Shown here: in pieces, positions 33,892 to 43,148 of the stretch | Layout: each line of letters opens with the position of its first letter | Numbering within the stretch: position 1 is the first letter of the stretch | Assembly (NCBI RefSeq): GCF_014650755.1 | Contig: NZ_BMVO01000005.1 | Span: forward strand, 124,001-188,000 | Origin: Streptomyces chryseus | GTDB lineage: Bacteria; Actinomycetota; Actinomycetes; Streptomycetales; Streptomycetaceae | Direction of reading: 5' to 3' | DNA length: 64,000 nucleotides | Program-made: the position numbers and the translations under genes | Notes under the pieces: model-generated | What the model saw: the letters and a program-made list of their open reading frames with translations, nothing else | Database searches by the model: none | What the model was told of the DNA's origin: nothing

Positions 33892-35190
33892 CTACGCCGG
33901 CAGGCGGCGCGCGGCCGTGATCGCCGGAGCCGTGGAGTGGGGGAGCAGGTCCGCCGGGTGGGGCGGCGGGACCACCTCCACCTCCACCTCGTCCGCGAAG
34001 CGGTACGGGCGGTGCGCCAGCACCTGGGCCAAGTGCCGCCGCAGCCGGGAGACTTCCGCCCGTACCGTCACCGTGCGCGTCCGGTCTCCGAACAGGTCCG
34101 CAGCCAGCTCGGCGGCGCTGCGGCCCTCCCGGTGCACGCTCAGCACGTACAGCAGCTCCGCGTGCCGCGGACTGAGCTCGTGCGTCCACTGCCCGGCCGC
34201 TCCCGACACGGTCACCGACGTACGCCGCCGGCCGCTCAGGTCGAGCACGACCCGGCTCACCGCGCCCTCGCCCGGCCCCGACGCCTCCTCCACCCGCACC
34301 AGCCACCCGCCCGGCAGCGGCTCCACCGCGCACATCCCCAGCGACGGCAGCCATCTGCGCCCCGCCCCGAAGGACTTGGGCAGCGGCAGCCGGTCGACCG
34401 GCGGCATTCCGGTCACCGCCGCCGGCCAGCCGTGCGAGTCGACCGCGAGTGCCCGGCCGCCGACCCGGCACAGAATCGGCGAGGCCACCGACCGCAGGCG
34501 CTCGACGGACCTCACGTGCCGGTCGCGCAGTTCGGCCTCGGCGAGCCGGGCCACGGACTCGACGAGGGCGAGCGTCGCCGGGTGGAACGTGGACTCGGCC
34601 CCGCTCACGTCGATGACGCCGAGGAGCCGCCCGTTCCGGGGGTCGTGCACGGGCGCCGCCGCGCACGTCCAGTCGTGGAGCGTCCGGACGAAGTGCTCGG
34701 CCGAGTGCACCTGGACGGGCCGGCGCAGCTCCAGCGCGGTGCCGATGCCGTTCGTTCCCGTCGTCTCCTCGCTCCACGCCGCGCCCGCCTCCAGACAGAT
34801 GCCGTCGGCCTTGCGCATCACCCCGCGGTCGCCGTCGCGCCACAGCACGCGGCCCTCCTCGTCGGTCACCACCATGATCTGCTGCGACGCCTGCACGACC
34901 GTGATCAGCCCCTGGCTGACCGACGGCAGCAGCTCACCGAGCGCCGTCGCCCGGCGCCGGTGCTCCAGCTCGCCCGCGGGCAGGAGTTCGCTGCTGGTGC
35001 TCCGGTCCGGGTCGATCCCGATCCGCATCACGCGCCGCCAGGACGCGTCGATGACGGGCCTCGGCGCGACGTGCGGCGTCCCGCCGGCGAGGGCGGCGTC
35101 CCGCACCCGGGCCAGCACACGGGCCGCGTCGGCGCTGTGCAGGGCGCTCAGGCGGGAAAGGCCGTGGGGGTCGAGAGGTTCGATCTGCAC
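33892..35190 (-). CDS. GAF-domain transcriptional regulator (AcoR-like, without AAA+ domain)
   Basis: 432 aa, GTG start. Residues about 40-215 form a sensory GAF domain of the sigma-54 activator type (SWRRVMRIGIDPDRS, LITVVQASQQIMVVTDEEGRVLWRDGD, GTNGIGTAL, WTCAAAPVHDPRNGRLLGVIDVSG). There is no AAA+ ATPase. The C-terminal 90 residues look like a winged helix: LSPRHAELLYVLSVHREGRSAAELAADLFGDR then TVRAEVSRLRRHL. Such actinobacterial proteins often control dehydrogenase genes; the adjacent acyl-CoA dehydrogenase gene is a plausible target but is read in the same direction from behind it. Signal unknown. Confidence 0.8.
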   Translation of the reverse strand: MQIEPLDPHGLSRLSALHSADAARVLARVRDAALAGGTPHVAPRPVIDASWRRVMRIGIDPDRSTSSELLPAGELEHRRRATALGELLPSVSQGLITVVQASQQIMVVTDEEGRVLWRDGDRGVMRKADGICLEAGAAWSEETTGTNGIGTALELRRPVQVHSAEHFVRTLHDWTCAAAPVHDPRNGRLLGVIDVSGAESTFHPATLALVESVARLAEAELRDRHVRSVERLRSVASPILCRVGGRALAVDSHGWPAAVTGMPPVDRLPLPKSFGAGRRWLPSLGMCAVEPLPGGWLVRVEEASGPGEGAVSRVVLDLSGRRRTSVTVSGAAGQWTHELSPRHAELLYVLSVHREGRSAAELAADLFGDRTRTVTVRAEVSRLRRHLAQVLAHRPYRFADEVEVEVVPPPHPADLLPHSTAPAITAARRLPA

Positions 35191-35497
35191 TGGGCGTACC
35201 CCCGTAACTCACGTGAAAGTCACTTGCTGTGAGGTGTTCCTCGCTCATCGTGCACCGCCCGGGGCGGGCGCGCCCAGGAGTCGGGACAAACATTGCAACG
35301 GTCTGCAACTCTCGCGCGCCGGGGCGCGACTGTACGAAGCTGGAGGGGTTCAGCCGGGGTGGTGCCGTGTCGGCGCAGCATCACCCCGGCGGCTCCCGTC
35401 TCCCGGCGGGTCGTTCCCCCGGCGGCCCGCCGGGTCCGCCGGCATGCCCGGCGGACCGGGCGGCGCGGCGGACCGGGTCGGGCGGCGGCAGGGCCGC
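35191..35497. other. 307-bp intergenic region upstream of GAF regulator
   Basis: No gene seen. On the side near the regulator two TGCAAC words occur at 35294-35299 and 35304-35309, exactly one helical turn apart, in an AT-richer patch; they could be a direct-repeat operator. The rest, up to the acyl-CoA dehydrogenase stop, is dominated by GGCGG/CCGCC words that can form several overlapping stem-loops and probably includes that gene's terminator. Confidence 0.3.
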
Positions 35498-37132
35498 TCA
35501 GACCTCCGCCCGCGCCCGCTCCACCACCGACGCCAGGTCGAGACTGTGCGGCAGGGTGCCGAACGCCGCGCCCCAGTCGCCGCCGAGCCGCGACGCGCAG
35601 AACGCGTCCGCGACCTCCGGCGGCGCCCACCGCACCAGCAGCGAGCCCTGGAGCACGAGCGCCATCCGCTCGACGACGCGGCGGGCCCGCCCCTCCATGC
35701 CCTCCAGGTCGGCGAGCTCGGTCAGCAGGTCCTTGATCGCCCCGTCGAGGCGGTGATCGGCGCCGCGCGCCTGTCCGATCTCGGTGAGGAAGGCGTTCAG
35801 CGCCAGCGGTTCGCGCTGGAGCGCCCGCAGGACGTCGAGCGCCTGTACGTTCCCCGAGCCCTCCCAGATCGAGTTGAGCGGCGACTCGCGCAGCAGCCGC
35901 GGCAGGCCGGACTCCTCGACGTACCCGTTGCCGCCCAGGCACTCCAGCGCCTCCGCCGCGACCGGTGTGCACCGCTTCGTCACCCAGTACTTGGCGGCGG
36001 GCACCGCGAGCCGCAGGAAGGCGCGGTCCTGCTCGGAGTCGCTGTCGTACGCCGCCGCCAGCCGCAGCGCGAGCGTCGTCGCCGCCTCCGACTCCAGCGC
36101 CAGGTCGGCCAGCACGTTGCGCATCAGCGGCTTGTCGATCAGCTTGCCGCCGAAGGCACTGCGGTACGCCGCGTGGTGCGTCGCCTGGGCCACGGACTGG
36201 CGCATCAGCGCCGCCGACCCGATCACACAGTCCAGCCGCGTGGCGGCCACCATCTCGATGATGGTGCGCACCCCGCGCCCCTCCTCACCGACCAGCCGCG
36301 CCCACGTCCCGTCGAACTCGACCTCGCTCGACGCGTTCGAGCGGTTGCCGAGCTTGTCCTTCAGGCGCTGGATCCGGAACACGTTGCGGGTCCCGTCCGC
36401 CAGGATCCGCGGCACAAGGAAGCAGCTCAGCCCGCCGGGCGCCTGCGCCAGCACCAGGAAGCCGTCGGACATCGGCGCCGAGCAGAACCACTTGTGCCCG
36501 GTGAGCAGGTACTCGCCCTCCCCGGCGAGCGGCTCGGCGTTCGTCGTGTTCGCGCGTACGTCGCTGCCGCCCTGCTTCTCGGTCATGCCCATCCCGAAGA
36601 GCGCGCCGGCCTTCAGCGACGGCGTCGACAGCCCCTCGTCGTACACATGGGAGGTGAGCCGCGGCTCCCACTCGGCGGCCAGCGCCGGGTCGGTGCGCAG
36701 CGCCGGGACGGCGGCGTGCGTCATGGACACCGGGCAGCCGTGCCCCGCCTCGGCCTGCGTCCACACCAGGAACCCGGCGGCCCGGCGCACGTGCCCGGCG
36801 GGCCGCCCCCAGGCGTCGGTGAGCCCCGCCGCGACGGCCTTGCCCAGCAGCCGGTGCCAGGCCGGATGGAACTCGACCTCGTCGATCCGGTGGCCGTAGC
36901 GGTCGTGCGTCCGCAGTTTCGGCGGATTCTCGTTGGCCTGCACGCCCCATTCCTGGGCCTGCGCGGATCCGGCGGAGCGGCCGAGGCCCGCCAGTTCCTC
37001 CCGTACCTCGTCGGCGAGTTCGGGCGCGACGTGCCGCTCCACACCCTCGGACAGGGCCCTGTCGGCGGTGAATACGTCGTACTCCACCAGGGGCGGAGCC
37101 TGGTTGGTCACTGTGTGTGTGGTGGCTGCCAT
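35498..37132 (-). CDS. AidB-like acyl-CoA dehydrogenase
   Basis: 544-aa FAD flavoenzyme. Order: N-terminal extension typical of AidB (THTVTNQAPPLVEYDVFTADRAL), middle domain with MGMTEKQGGSDVRANTTNA (FAD-binding) and LTGHKWFCSAPMSDGFLVLAQ, then C-terminal helices with LIDKPLMRNVLADLALE and ECLGGNGYVEESGLPRLLRESPLNSIWEGSGNVQALDVLR. E. coli AidB is an alkylation-response protein that binds DNA; others act on branched acyl-CoAs. Two further alkylation-repair genes (alkB, ada-alkA) lie elsewhere in the window. ATG at 37132 has no ribosome binding site but TACCGT 6 nt upstream, so it is probably leaderless. Confidence 0.88.
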   Translation of the reverse strand: MAATTHTVTNQAPPLVEYDVFTADRALSEGVERHVAPELADEVREELAGLGRSAGSAQAQEWGVQANENPPKLRTHDRYGHRIDEVEFHPAWHRLLGKAVAAGLTDAWGRPAGHVRRAAGFLVWTQAEAGHGCPVSMTHAAVPALRTDPALAAEWEPRLTSHVYDEGLSTPSLKAGALFGMGMTEKQGGSDVRANTTNAEPLAGEGEYLLTGHKWFCSAPMSDGFLVLAQAPGGLSCFLVPRILADGTRNVFRIQRLKDKLGNRSNASSEVEFDGTWARLVGEEGRGVRTIIEMVAATRLDCVIGSAALMRQSVAQATHHAAYRSAFGGKLIDKPLMRNVLADLALESEAATTLALRLAAAYDSDSEQDRAFLRLAVPAAKYWVTKRCTPVAAEALECLGGNGYVEESGLPRLLRESPLNSIWEGSGNVQALDVLRALQREPLALNAFLTEIGQARGADHRLDGAIKDLLTELADLEGMEGRARRVVERMALVLQGSLLVRWAPPEVADAFCASRLGGDWGAAFGTLPHSLDLASVVERARAEV

Positions 37133-37137
37133 GCCGC

Positions 37138-37144
37138 TACGGTA
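37138..37144. promoter_or_regulatory. Overlapping divergent -10 elements
   Basis: The 7-bp sequence TACGGTA contains TACGGT on the plus strand (6 nt before GTG 37150) and TACCGT on the minus strand (6 nt before ATG 37132). Both genes would be leaderless and would compete for polymerase at the same spot. No clear -35 on the plus strand; TTCTTT lies about 17 bp upstream of the minus-strand -10. Confidence 0.4.
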
Positions 37145-37149
37145 AGGAG

Positions 37150-38328
37150 GTGCAGGCAGCAAAAGAAACACCCGAACGGCCCGAGGGCCGGCTCCACCGG
37201 GCGAGAGTCCTCTATCGCAACGTTTCCAAGCGCAAGTTGGTCTGGTTGCTGCTGAAGGACACCGTCAACTCGTGCATCGAGTACCGCATCCTCGGTCTCG
37301 CCGCCGAGGCGGCGTTCTTCACCCTGCTGTCCCTGCCGCCCCTCCTGCTCGGCATGATCGGTCTGCTCGGTCATGTCGACGCCTGGACCGACACCGACAC
37401 GGTCGCGTCCATCGAGCGCAACATCCTGACCGCCGCTGAGACGGTCCTGTCCGACCGGGGCGTCAACGACTTCGCGAAGCCGCTCATCGCCGACGTCACC
37501 CAGGGGGCCCGCCCGGACATCATCTCCATCGGCTTCGCCATCGCGCTCTGGTCGGGTTCGCGCGCGGTCAACGTATTCATCGACACGATCACCGTCATGT
37601 ACGGCCTCGACGGCCACCGCGGCATCGTGAAGACCCGGCTGCTCGCCTTCCTGCTGTACGTCGTCGCGCTGGTCATCGGCGCGGTGGTGCTGCCGCTGAT
37701 GGTGGTCGGCCCCGACCGGGTGGTGGACCTCGTCCCGTTCGGGACGGAGGTCGTCAGCGTCCTGTACTGGCCCGTGGTCATGGTGCTGTCGATCGTCTTC
37801 CTCACGACGCTGTACCACGTGTCCGTGCCCGTGCGTTCGCCGTGGGTCGAGGACGTGCCCGGGGCACTGATGGCGCTCGCGATGTGCGTGCTGGGCAGCT
37901 TCCTGCTCCGGATCTACCTCACCAGTACCGTCGAGGGCCCCACGATCTACGGCTCCCTGGCCGCCCCCATCGCCGTCCTGCTGTGGATCTGCATCTGCGC
38001 CTTCGCGGTCCTGGTGGGCGCGGCGGTCAACGCGGCGATCGACCGGGTCTGGCCCTCCGTCGCCACGGCCGCCGCCCGCGAGGCGAACGACCGCGTACGC
38101 ACGGCCCAGGCGGCGGCGGTCATCGCGCGGGCGGAAGCGGCGCGCGCGGCGGCGCGCGACGGGGAGGACGGGGAGGACTCCGACCCGGACATGCCGTCCG
38201 AGTTCCCCGAGCGGTGGTCGCGCTTCCTGCCACCGGACGACGTGAAGTCCCGCCTGCACACGAGCCGCGAGAAGGAGCCCAAGGAGGCGCCGCGGGACGC
38301 GAGCGAGGCCCGGGAGCCGCACCCGTAG
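37150..38328 (+). CDS. YihY/BrkB family membrane protein
   Basis: 392 aa. About six transmembrane helices between residues 35 and 300, with the family pattern [73 protein letters not shown], and [31 protein letters not shown]. The C-terminal 90 residues are charged and cytoplasmic. YihY proteins (once misnamed RNase BN) have no firm function; ion or lipid transport has been suggested. GTG at 37150 overlaps its own AAGGAG, which is too close to act; with TACGGT 6 nt upstream a leaderless mRNA is likely. Starts only 17 bp from the divergent AidB-like gene. Confidence 0.85.
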   Translation: MQAAKETPERPEGRLHRARVLYRNVSKRKLVWLLLKDTVNSCIEYRILGLAAEAAFFTLLSLPPLLLGMIGLLGHVDAWTDTDTVASIERNILTAAETVLSDRGVNDFAKPLIADVTQGARPDIISIGFAIALWSGSRAVNVFIDTITVMYGLDGHRGIVKTRLLAFLLYVVALVIGAVVLPLMVVGPDRVVDLVPFGTEVVSVLYWPVVMVLSIVFLTTLYHVSVPVRSPWVEDVPGALMALAMCVLGSFLLRIYLTSTVEGPTIYGSLAAPIAVLLWICICAFAVLVGAAVNAAIDRVWPSVATAAAREANDRVRTAQAAAVIARAEAARAAARDGEDGEDSDPDMPSEFPERWSRFLPPDDVKSRLHTSREKEPKEAPRDASEAREPHP

Positions 38329-38395
38329 GAGGATGCCCGGGCCCGCCGCCTGTGCGGTGACTCGCGCGGCCGGGGCGCTCCCTACCCTGGGGAGC

Positions 38396-39148
38396 ATGTA
38401 CGCGGAACGCGCATCCCGGCTCGACGGCGCCGTCGTGTGGACCCGCACCGTGCCCACCGCGCCCGGCCCCGCCCGCCCGGTGCTCCCCGACGGCTGCATG
38501 GACCTGCTGTGGACCGACGGCACGCTGTACGTCGCCGGCCCCGACACCCGCGCCCACCCGCCCGGCGAGACGCCCGCCGGCGCGGACGCCCGCTACGACG
38601 GAGTGCGGTTCGCCCCCGGCGCGGCTCCCGCCCTCCTCGGCGTACCCGCGCACGAGCTGCGCGACCGGCGCGTGGAGCTGGCCGATCTGTGGCCCGCCGC
38701 CAGGGTCCGCGCCCTGGCCGGCCTGGTCGGGGGCGCACCCGATCCGGCCGCCGCCCTGGAGGACCTGGCGCTGCGGCACGCGGCGGACGCGCCGCAGCCC
38801 GACCCGGTGCTGCGGGCCGTCGCCCGCCGGCTGGACGCGGGCGCTACCGTCGCGGCGGCCGCCGAGGCGGCCGGGCTCAGCGCCCGGCACCTGCACCGCC
38901 GTTCCCTGGCCGCCTTCGGGTACGGACCCAAGACGCTGGCCAGGATCCTGCGGCTGCAGCGCGCGCTGGCGCTGGTGCGCGACGGGGTGCCGTACGCCGA
39001 GGCGGCCCTCGCCGCCGGCTGCGCCGACCAGGCGCACCTCTCGCGCGAGGTGCGCGGCCTGGCCGGTACGACGCTGGGCGCCTACACGGCGTCCCTGTCG
39101 GCGAACAGCGAGACGCCGCAGCCGTCGGGGTCCAGCACCACCGCGTAG
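38396..39148 (+). CDS. AraC family transcriptional regulator
   Basis: 250 aa, beginning [17 protein letters not shown]. The N-terminal ~125 residues match the DUF6597-type sensor found in Streptomyces AraC proteins ([40 protein letters not shown]). The C-terminal HTH_18 pair is [40 protein letters not shown] and [28 protein letters not shown]. It binds DNA; the target and ligand are unknown. TACCCT lies 7 nt before the ATG. Its last 67 bp overlap the convergent VOC gene on the other strand, a likely partner or target. Confidence 0.85.
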   Translation: MYAERASRLDGAVVWTRTVPTAPGPARPVLPDGCMDLLWTDGTLYVAGPDTRAHPPGETPAGADARYDGVRFAPGAAPALLGVPAHELRDRRVELADLWPAARVRALAGLVGGAPDPAAALEDLALRHAADAPQPDPVLRAVARRLDAGATVAAAAEAAGLSARHLHRRSLAAFGYGPKTLARILRLQRALALVRDGVPYAEAALAAGCADQAHLSREVRGLAGTTLGAYTASLSANSETPQPSGSSTTA

Positions 39149-39480
39149 CGCTGCCCCCAGAACGCGTCCCAGGGTTCGAGGTGTCCACGGTGTCCGGCGG
39201 CGATCAGCGTGTCGTACACCGCGTCGACCTCGGCCGGGCTGTCGCAGCGGAAGGCGAGCCCGACCCGGTCGCCGCCCTGGGGCCCGGTCCAGTCCGGGTC
39301 GAAGGAGCGCACGGTCTCCTCGGTGTCGAACAGGACGCGCAGCCCGCCGGGCAGCGTCGTCTCGGCGTGCGGGGCCGTGTCGGCCTCGGCGGGCACGGCC
39401 AGGCCGAGCAGTCGGTAGAAGGCGAGCGAGGCGGCCATGTCGGCGGCCACGATGCCCAGGGCGTCGAGTCGTGGAGTCAT
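39082..39480 (-). CDS. VOC (glyoxalase/bleomycin resistance-like) protein
   Basis: 132-aa vicinal oxygen chelate fold: two beta-alpha-beta-beta-beta repeats, the first [27 protein letters not shown], the second [20 protein letters not shown] followed by [19 protein letters not shown]. The family includes dioxygenases, glyoxalases and drug-binding proteins; the specific role cannot be read from sequence. TACGGT lies 6 nt before the ATG on the minus strand, again suggesting a leaderless start. The 3' end overlaps the AraC gene by 67 bp in antisense orientation, so the two are fixed together. Confidence 0.85.
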   Translation of the reverse strand: MTPRLDALGIVAADMAASLAFYRLLGLAVPAEADTAPHAETTLPGGLRVLFDTEETVRSFDPDWTGPQGGDRVGLAFRCDSPAEVDAVYDTLIAAGHRGHLEPWDAFWGQRYAVVLDPDGCGVSLFADRDAV

Positions 39481-39574
39481 GCGTTCACCGTAGGAGGGCT
39501 GCCGGCCCCCGATCTTGAAGGAATCGGACACCGGCCGCCCGCGTACGGAAACCGCTCTGCGGGGCCGCTTCCCG

Positions 39575-40753
39575 TCACACTCCCGTCGGCGCGGGCTCGT
39601 GCGCGCACGCGTCGTCGATGCCGGACGTCTCCCAGGCGGGGAACGGGTCGTCCGCCAGGGCGTCCTCGCCGTCCGATCCGAGGCAGGCCGTCAGCGCGCT
39701 GTGCAGCGCTTCGGCCCGCAGCCCCGTACCGATGAAGACGAGCTCCTGCCCCTGCGCGGTGTCCGCGCCGGTCACCCCCGAGGGCTCGAAGCGGGCCACC
39801 GCGCCGGCCTGCGACCACAGGCCCGTCACCCGGGGCCGGGTGGCCAGCCGGAAGAAGCCCTTCGACCGCAGGATCTGCCCGTACGCGCCGCTGTCGAGTC
39901 CGTCGGTGACGAAGTCCCACAGGCGCCCGGCGTGGAAGGGGCGGTCGGCGCGGAACACCGTGCTGGAGATGCCGTACTCCTCGGTCTCCGGCACATGGTC
40001 GCCGTTCAGCTCCCGCACCCACCCCGGCGCCTCCTGGGCGCGCTCCAGGTCGAACAGTCCGGTGCCCAGGACGTCGGCGGGGGAGACCCGGCCGTGGGTG
40101 GCGGTGAGAATCCGGGCCGCCGGGTTGAGGCGGGAGAGGGCCGCCCGCAACCGGTGGGCGGTCGCGGTGTCTACGAGGTCGAGCTTGTTGAGCACGATGA
40201 CGTCGGCGAACTCGATCTGGTCCATCAGCAGATCGCTGACGGTGCGGTCGTCGTCCTCGTACTGGTCGAGACCGCGTTCGGCGAGACCGTCCCCGCCGGT
40301 CAGCTCGGGCAGGAAGCCCGCGGCGTCCACGACGGTGACCATGGTGTCGAGGCGGGCCAGGTCGCCCAGCGTCGCCCCGTCGTCGCGGGGGAACGCGAAC
40401 GTGGCGGCGACCGGCATGGGTTCGGAGATGCCGCTCGACTCGATCAGCAGGTAGTCGAAGCGGCCCTCCCTGGCCAGCCGGTCGACCTCTTCGAGCAGAT
40501 CGTCGCGCAGGGTGCAGCAGATGCACCCGTTGGTCATCTCGACCAGACGCTCCTCGGTGCGCGAGAGCGCGGCCGCGCCGCCCCGTACGAGCGCGGCGTC
40601 GATGTTGATCTCGCTCATGTCGTTGACGATCACGGCGACGCGCAGGCCGTCCCGGTTGCCCAGGACGTGGTTGAGCAGGGTCGTCTTGCCGGCTCCGAGG
40701 AACCCGGAGAGCACGGTGACGGGCAGCCGGCCGGGGGAGGTCGGGTCGCTCAT
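39575..40753 (-). CDS. CobW/COG0523 family GTPase (zinc metallochaperone-like)
   Basis: 392-aa G3E GTPase. Walker [15 protein letters not shown] near residue 16, the metal-binding CxCC motif [13 protein letters not shown] near 75, ESSGISEP, and NKLDLVD (G4); C-terminal CobW_C domain with [16 protein letters not shown]. The family hands metals to target proteins. The gene lies 5 bp downstream of the zinc-free L32 gene and behind its promoter, which points to a zinc-starvation role (ZagA/YciC-like) rather than cobalamin synthesis. Confidence 0.9.
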   Translation of the reverse strand: MSDPTSPGRLPVTVLSGFLGAGKTTLLNHVLGNRDGLRVAVIVNDMSEINIDAALVRGGAAALSRTEERLVEMTNGCICCTLRDDLLEEVDRLAREGRFDYLLIESSGISEPMPVAATFAFPRDDGATLGDLARLDTMVTVVDAAGFLPELTGGDGLAERGLDQYEDDDRTVSDLLMDQIEFADVIVLNKLDLVDTATAHRLRAALSRLNPAARILTATHGRVSPADVLGTGLFDLERAQEAPGWVRELNGDHVPETEEYGISSTVFRADRPFHAGRLWDFVTDGLDSGAYGQILRSKGFFRLATRPRVTGLWSQAGAVARFEPSGVTGADTAQGQELVFIGTGLRAEALHSALTACLGSDGEDALADDPFPAWETSGIDDACAHEPAPTGV

Positions 40754-40758
40754 GCCGG

Positions 40759-40929
40759 TCAGCCCTCGGGGCGCAGGAGACCGCGCTCGTACGCCTTGGC
40801 CAGCCGCTGCGGCACGCGGTACACCGAGCCGTCGACGGTGACGGGGACGAGCTGCGGCGTGGTGGCCTTCCACTGTGCGCGCCGGTGGCGGGTGTTGCTG
40901 CGGGACATCTTCCGCTTGGGTACGGCCAT
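40759..40929 (-). CDS. rpmF: 50S ribosomal protein bL32, zinc-independent form
   Basis: 56-aa L32 starting [20 protein letters not shown]. It lacks the four cysteines of the zinc-binding form, so it is the C-minus paralogue that replaces the zinc form on ribosomes when zinc is scarce, freeing zinc. AGGAGG ribosome binding site 8 nt upstream. Co-transcribed with the CobW-type GTPase 5 bp downstream. The promoter carries a palindrome likely read by Zur. Confidence 0.95.
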   Translation of the reverse strand: MAVPKRKMSRSNTRHRRAQWKATTPQLVPVTVDGSVYRVPQRLAKAYERGLLRPEG

Positions 40930-40970
40930 GGTGGTCCTCCTGGGATGTGGTCCGGGGTGCGGACACGGGA

Positions 40971-41000
40971 ACGCTACATGGAAATGGATCCCATATTCAA
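40971..41000 (-). promoter_or_regulatory. rpmF-cobW promoter with candidate Zur operator
   Basis: On the minus strand -35 TTGAAT (40995-41000) and -10 TAGCGT (40971-40976) are 18 bp apart. An imperfect palindrome with arms TGGAAATGG and CCCATATTCA (40979-40999, centre T at 40989) fills the spacer. Its AT-rich nature and position before zinc-starvation genes suggest Zur repression. The match to the known Streptomyces Zur box is only partial, so the regulator is inferred. Confidence 0.55.
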
Positions 41001-41110
41001 TTTGCACCCCGGTCCGGTCCCGGTCCGCCGCCCGCCCGGTTCTCGACCGGGGTGTGAAGCCGGGCGTATCGTGACAATCAAGATGCGGCTCGGACCCATT
41101 GGGGGTCGTG

Positions 41111-42085
41111 ATGCTCGACGAGCTTCTGGCAGTCGGGGCGGCCACGGGAGCGGCCGCCGTGGTGTACGTGGCGGCTGCGGCGCGCGTGGTACGGCAGTAC
41201 GAACGAGGCGTGGTGTTCCGCCTCGGGCGGCTGCGCGAGGACATCCGGGGCCCCGGGTTCACCATGATCGTTCCTGGCGTGGACAAGCTGCGGAAAGTGA
41301 ACATGCAGATCGTGACGATGCCGGTGCCCGCGCAGGACGGCATCACCCGCGACAACGTCACGGTCCGGGTGGACGCGGTCATCTACTTCAAGGTGATGGA
41401 CGCCGCCGACGCCGTCGTGCGGGTGGAGGACTACCGGTTCGCGGTCTCGCAGATGGCGCAGACGTCACTGCGCTCGATCATCGGCAAGAGCGATCTCGAC
41501 GACCTGCTGTCGAACCGGGAGAAGCTCAACCAGGGGCTGGAGCTGATGCTCGACAGTCCGGCCGTCGGGTGGGGCGTGTCGATCGACCGGGTCGAGATCA
41601 AGGACGTGTCGCTGCCCGAGACGATGAAGCGGTCCATGGCCCGCCAGGCCGAGGCCGACCGTGAGCGGCGGGCGCGGGTCATCAACGCCGACGCGGAGCT
41701 CCAGGCGTCGAAGAAGCTGGCGGAGGCGGCGGGCGTCATGTCCGACCAGCCGGCGGCGCTGCAACTGCGCCTGCTCCAGACCGTGGTGGCGGTGGCGGCC
41801 GAGAAGAACTCGACCCTGGTCCTGCCGTTCCCCGTGGAACTGCTGCGGTTCCTGGAGCGGGCGGCGCAGCAGCAGGGGCCACCGCCCGGGCAGGAGGGGG
41901 AACGGACCCCGGACGGGCCGAAATCCCCGGAGACGCGGGCCGCCGTGGCGCAACCCCCCGAAGCGCAGGCCCCAGAGGCGCCGACCTTCGAACCGCCGCT
42001 GCCACTCGCGGACGATGCGCCGGGCCCGGCGCCCGGACAGCCGCCGGCGGCCGGCGGCCGGGCGGGAGGCGTCACCCGGTCCTGA
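41111..42085 (+). CDS. SPFH/stomatin-like (slipin) membrane protein
   Basis: 324 aa. N-terminal membrane segment (about residues 5-25), then a band 7/SPFH domain: [57 protein letters not shown], then [24 protein letters not shown] and a coiled region rich in Ala and Glu. The C-terminal 70 residues are Pro/Ala-rich and disordered. Slipins organise membrane microdomains and often partner NfeD proteases; no nfeD is adjacent. ATG 41111 with GGGGGT upstream; GTG 41108 is in frame. Confidence 0.88.
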   Translation: MLDELLAVGAATGAAAVVYVAAAARVVRQYERGVVFRLGRLREDIRGPGFTMIVPGVDKLRKVNMQIVTMPVPAQDGITRDNVTVRVDAVIYFKVMDAADAVVRVEDYRFAVSQMAQTSLRSIIGKSDLDDLLSNREKLNQGLELMLDSPAVGWGVSIDRVEIKDVSLPETMKRSMARQAEADRERRARVINADAELQASKKLAEAAGVMSDQPAALQLRLLQTVVAVAAEKNSTLVLPFPVELLRFLERAAQQQGPPPGQEGERTPDGPKSPETRAAVAQPPEAQAPEAPTFEPPLPLADDAPGPAPGQPPAAGGRAGGVTRS

Positions 42086-42230
42086 GGCCGTACTGAGATC
42101 GTCGGAGCGGTACGGCGGCAACCGCCTTCGCCCGCAGCCGGTGCTGCCGCGTACGGACACGCTGGACGCTTCCGCCAACTGCCGTACCGGCGCGCCGACA
42201 TGGGCCCATCGCCCCCCGGTCGGGCCGTCG

Positions 42231-43148
42231 TCAGCCGGAGGTGGAGAGCCCGGCCGCCGACGCGGCCAGGGCGTCCAGCACCGGCCGGATCAACGGATGG
42301 TGCTCCGCGCCCCGGCGCACCGCCGCGAACACCCGCCGGGTCGCCGCCGGGCCCGAGACCGGGCGTACCACCGTGTCCTTCAGTTCCATCCCGCGCAGCG
42401 CCGAACGCGGCACCAGCGCCACCCCCGCGCCCGCCCCGGCCAGCGCCACCACCGCGCGGAAGTCGTCAGAGGAGTGCACGAGGCGCGGCTGGAAGCCGGC
42501 GAGTTCGCAGGCCAGCAGCATCACGTCGTGGCAGGGATTGCCGGGATACGGGCCGATCCAGTCGCTGTCGGCCAGTTCGGCCAGCGAGACCGCCGGGCCC
42601 TGGCCCAGCGGGTGCGACGCGTGCAGCACAGCGTCGAAGGGCTCCGCGTAGAGCGGCACGCGCGCCAGGCGCCGGTCGTCCTCGCGTGGCGCGCCCCGGT
42701 ACTCGACCGCCAGGGCCACGTCCGCCTCGCCGTCGAGCACCAGCGGCAGGCTCTCGTCGCCCTCGGCGTCCCGGACCCGTACCCGGATCTCCGGGTGGCC
42801 GTCGGCGAGACGGCTGATCGCCGGGGCCAGCACCTCCGCGATGCCCGTCGCGAAGGCCACCACCCGCACCTCGCCCGCCGCCCCGCCCGCGTACGCCTCC
42901 AGCTCGGCCTCCGCCCGCTCCAGCTGCGCCAGCACCGCGTTGGCGTGGGCCAGCAGGATGTCGCCGGCCGCCGTCAGCCGTACCCCTCTGCCGCTGCGGG
43001 TCAGCAGCGTGTGGCCCGTCTCCTGCTCCAGCGCGGCGAGCTGCTGGGACACGGCGGACGGGGTCAGGTACAGCGCGGCCGCCGCGGCGGTCACCGTCCG
43101 GTGGTCCGCCACGGCCCGCAGGATGCGCAGTCGTCTGGGGTCGATCAC
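42231..43148 (-). CDS. LysR family transcriptional regulator
   Basis: 305 aa, GTG start. N-terminal winged helix [52 protein letters not shown], then a LysR substrate-binding domain ([29 protein letters not shown]). It overlaps the kbl stop by 4 nt (GTGA), so it is translated with the threonine catabolic genes and could sense threonine, glycine or an intermediate. LysR regulators normally lie divergent from targets, so this end-of-operon position is a little unusual. Confidence 0.88.
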   Translation of the reverse strand: MIDPRRLRILRAVADHRTVTAAAAALYLTPSAVSQQLAALEQETGHTLLTRSGRGVRLTAAGDILLAHANAVLAQLERAEAELEAYAGGAAGEVRVVAFATGIAEVLAPAISRLADGHPEIRVRVRDAEGDESLPLVLDGEADVALAVEYRGAPREDDRRLARVPLYAEPFDAVLHASHPLGQGPAVSLAELADSDWIGPYPGNPCHDVMLLACELAGFQPRLVHSSDDFRAVVALAGAGAGVALVPRSALRGMELKDTVVRPVSGPAATRRVFAAVRRGAEHHPLIRPVLDALAASAAGLSTSG

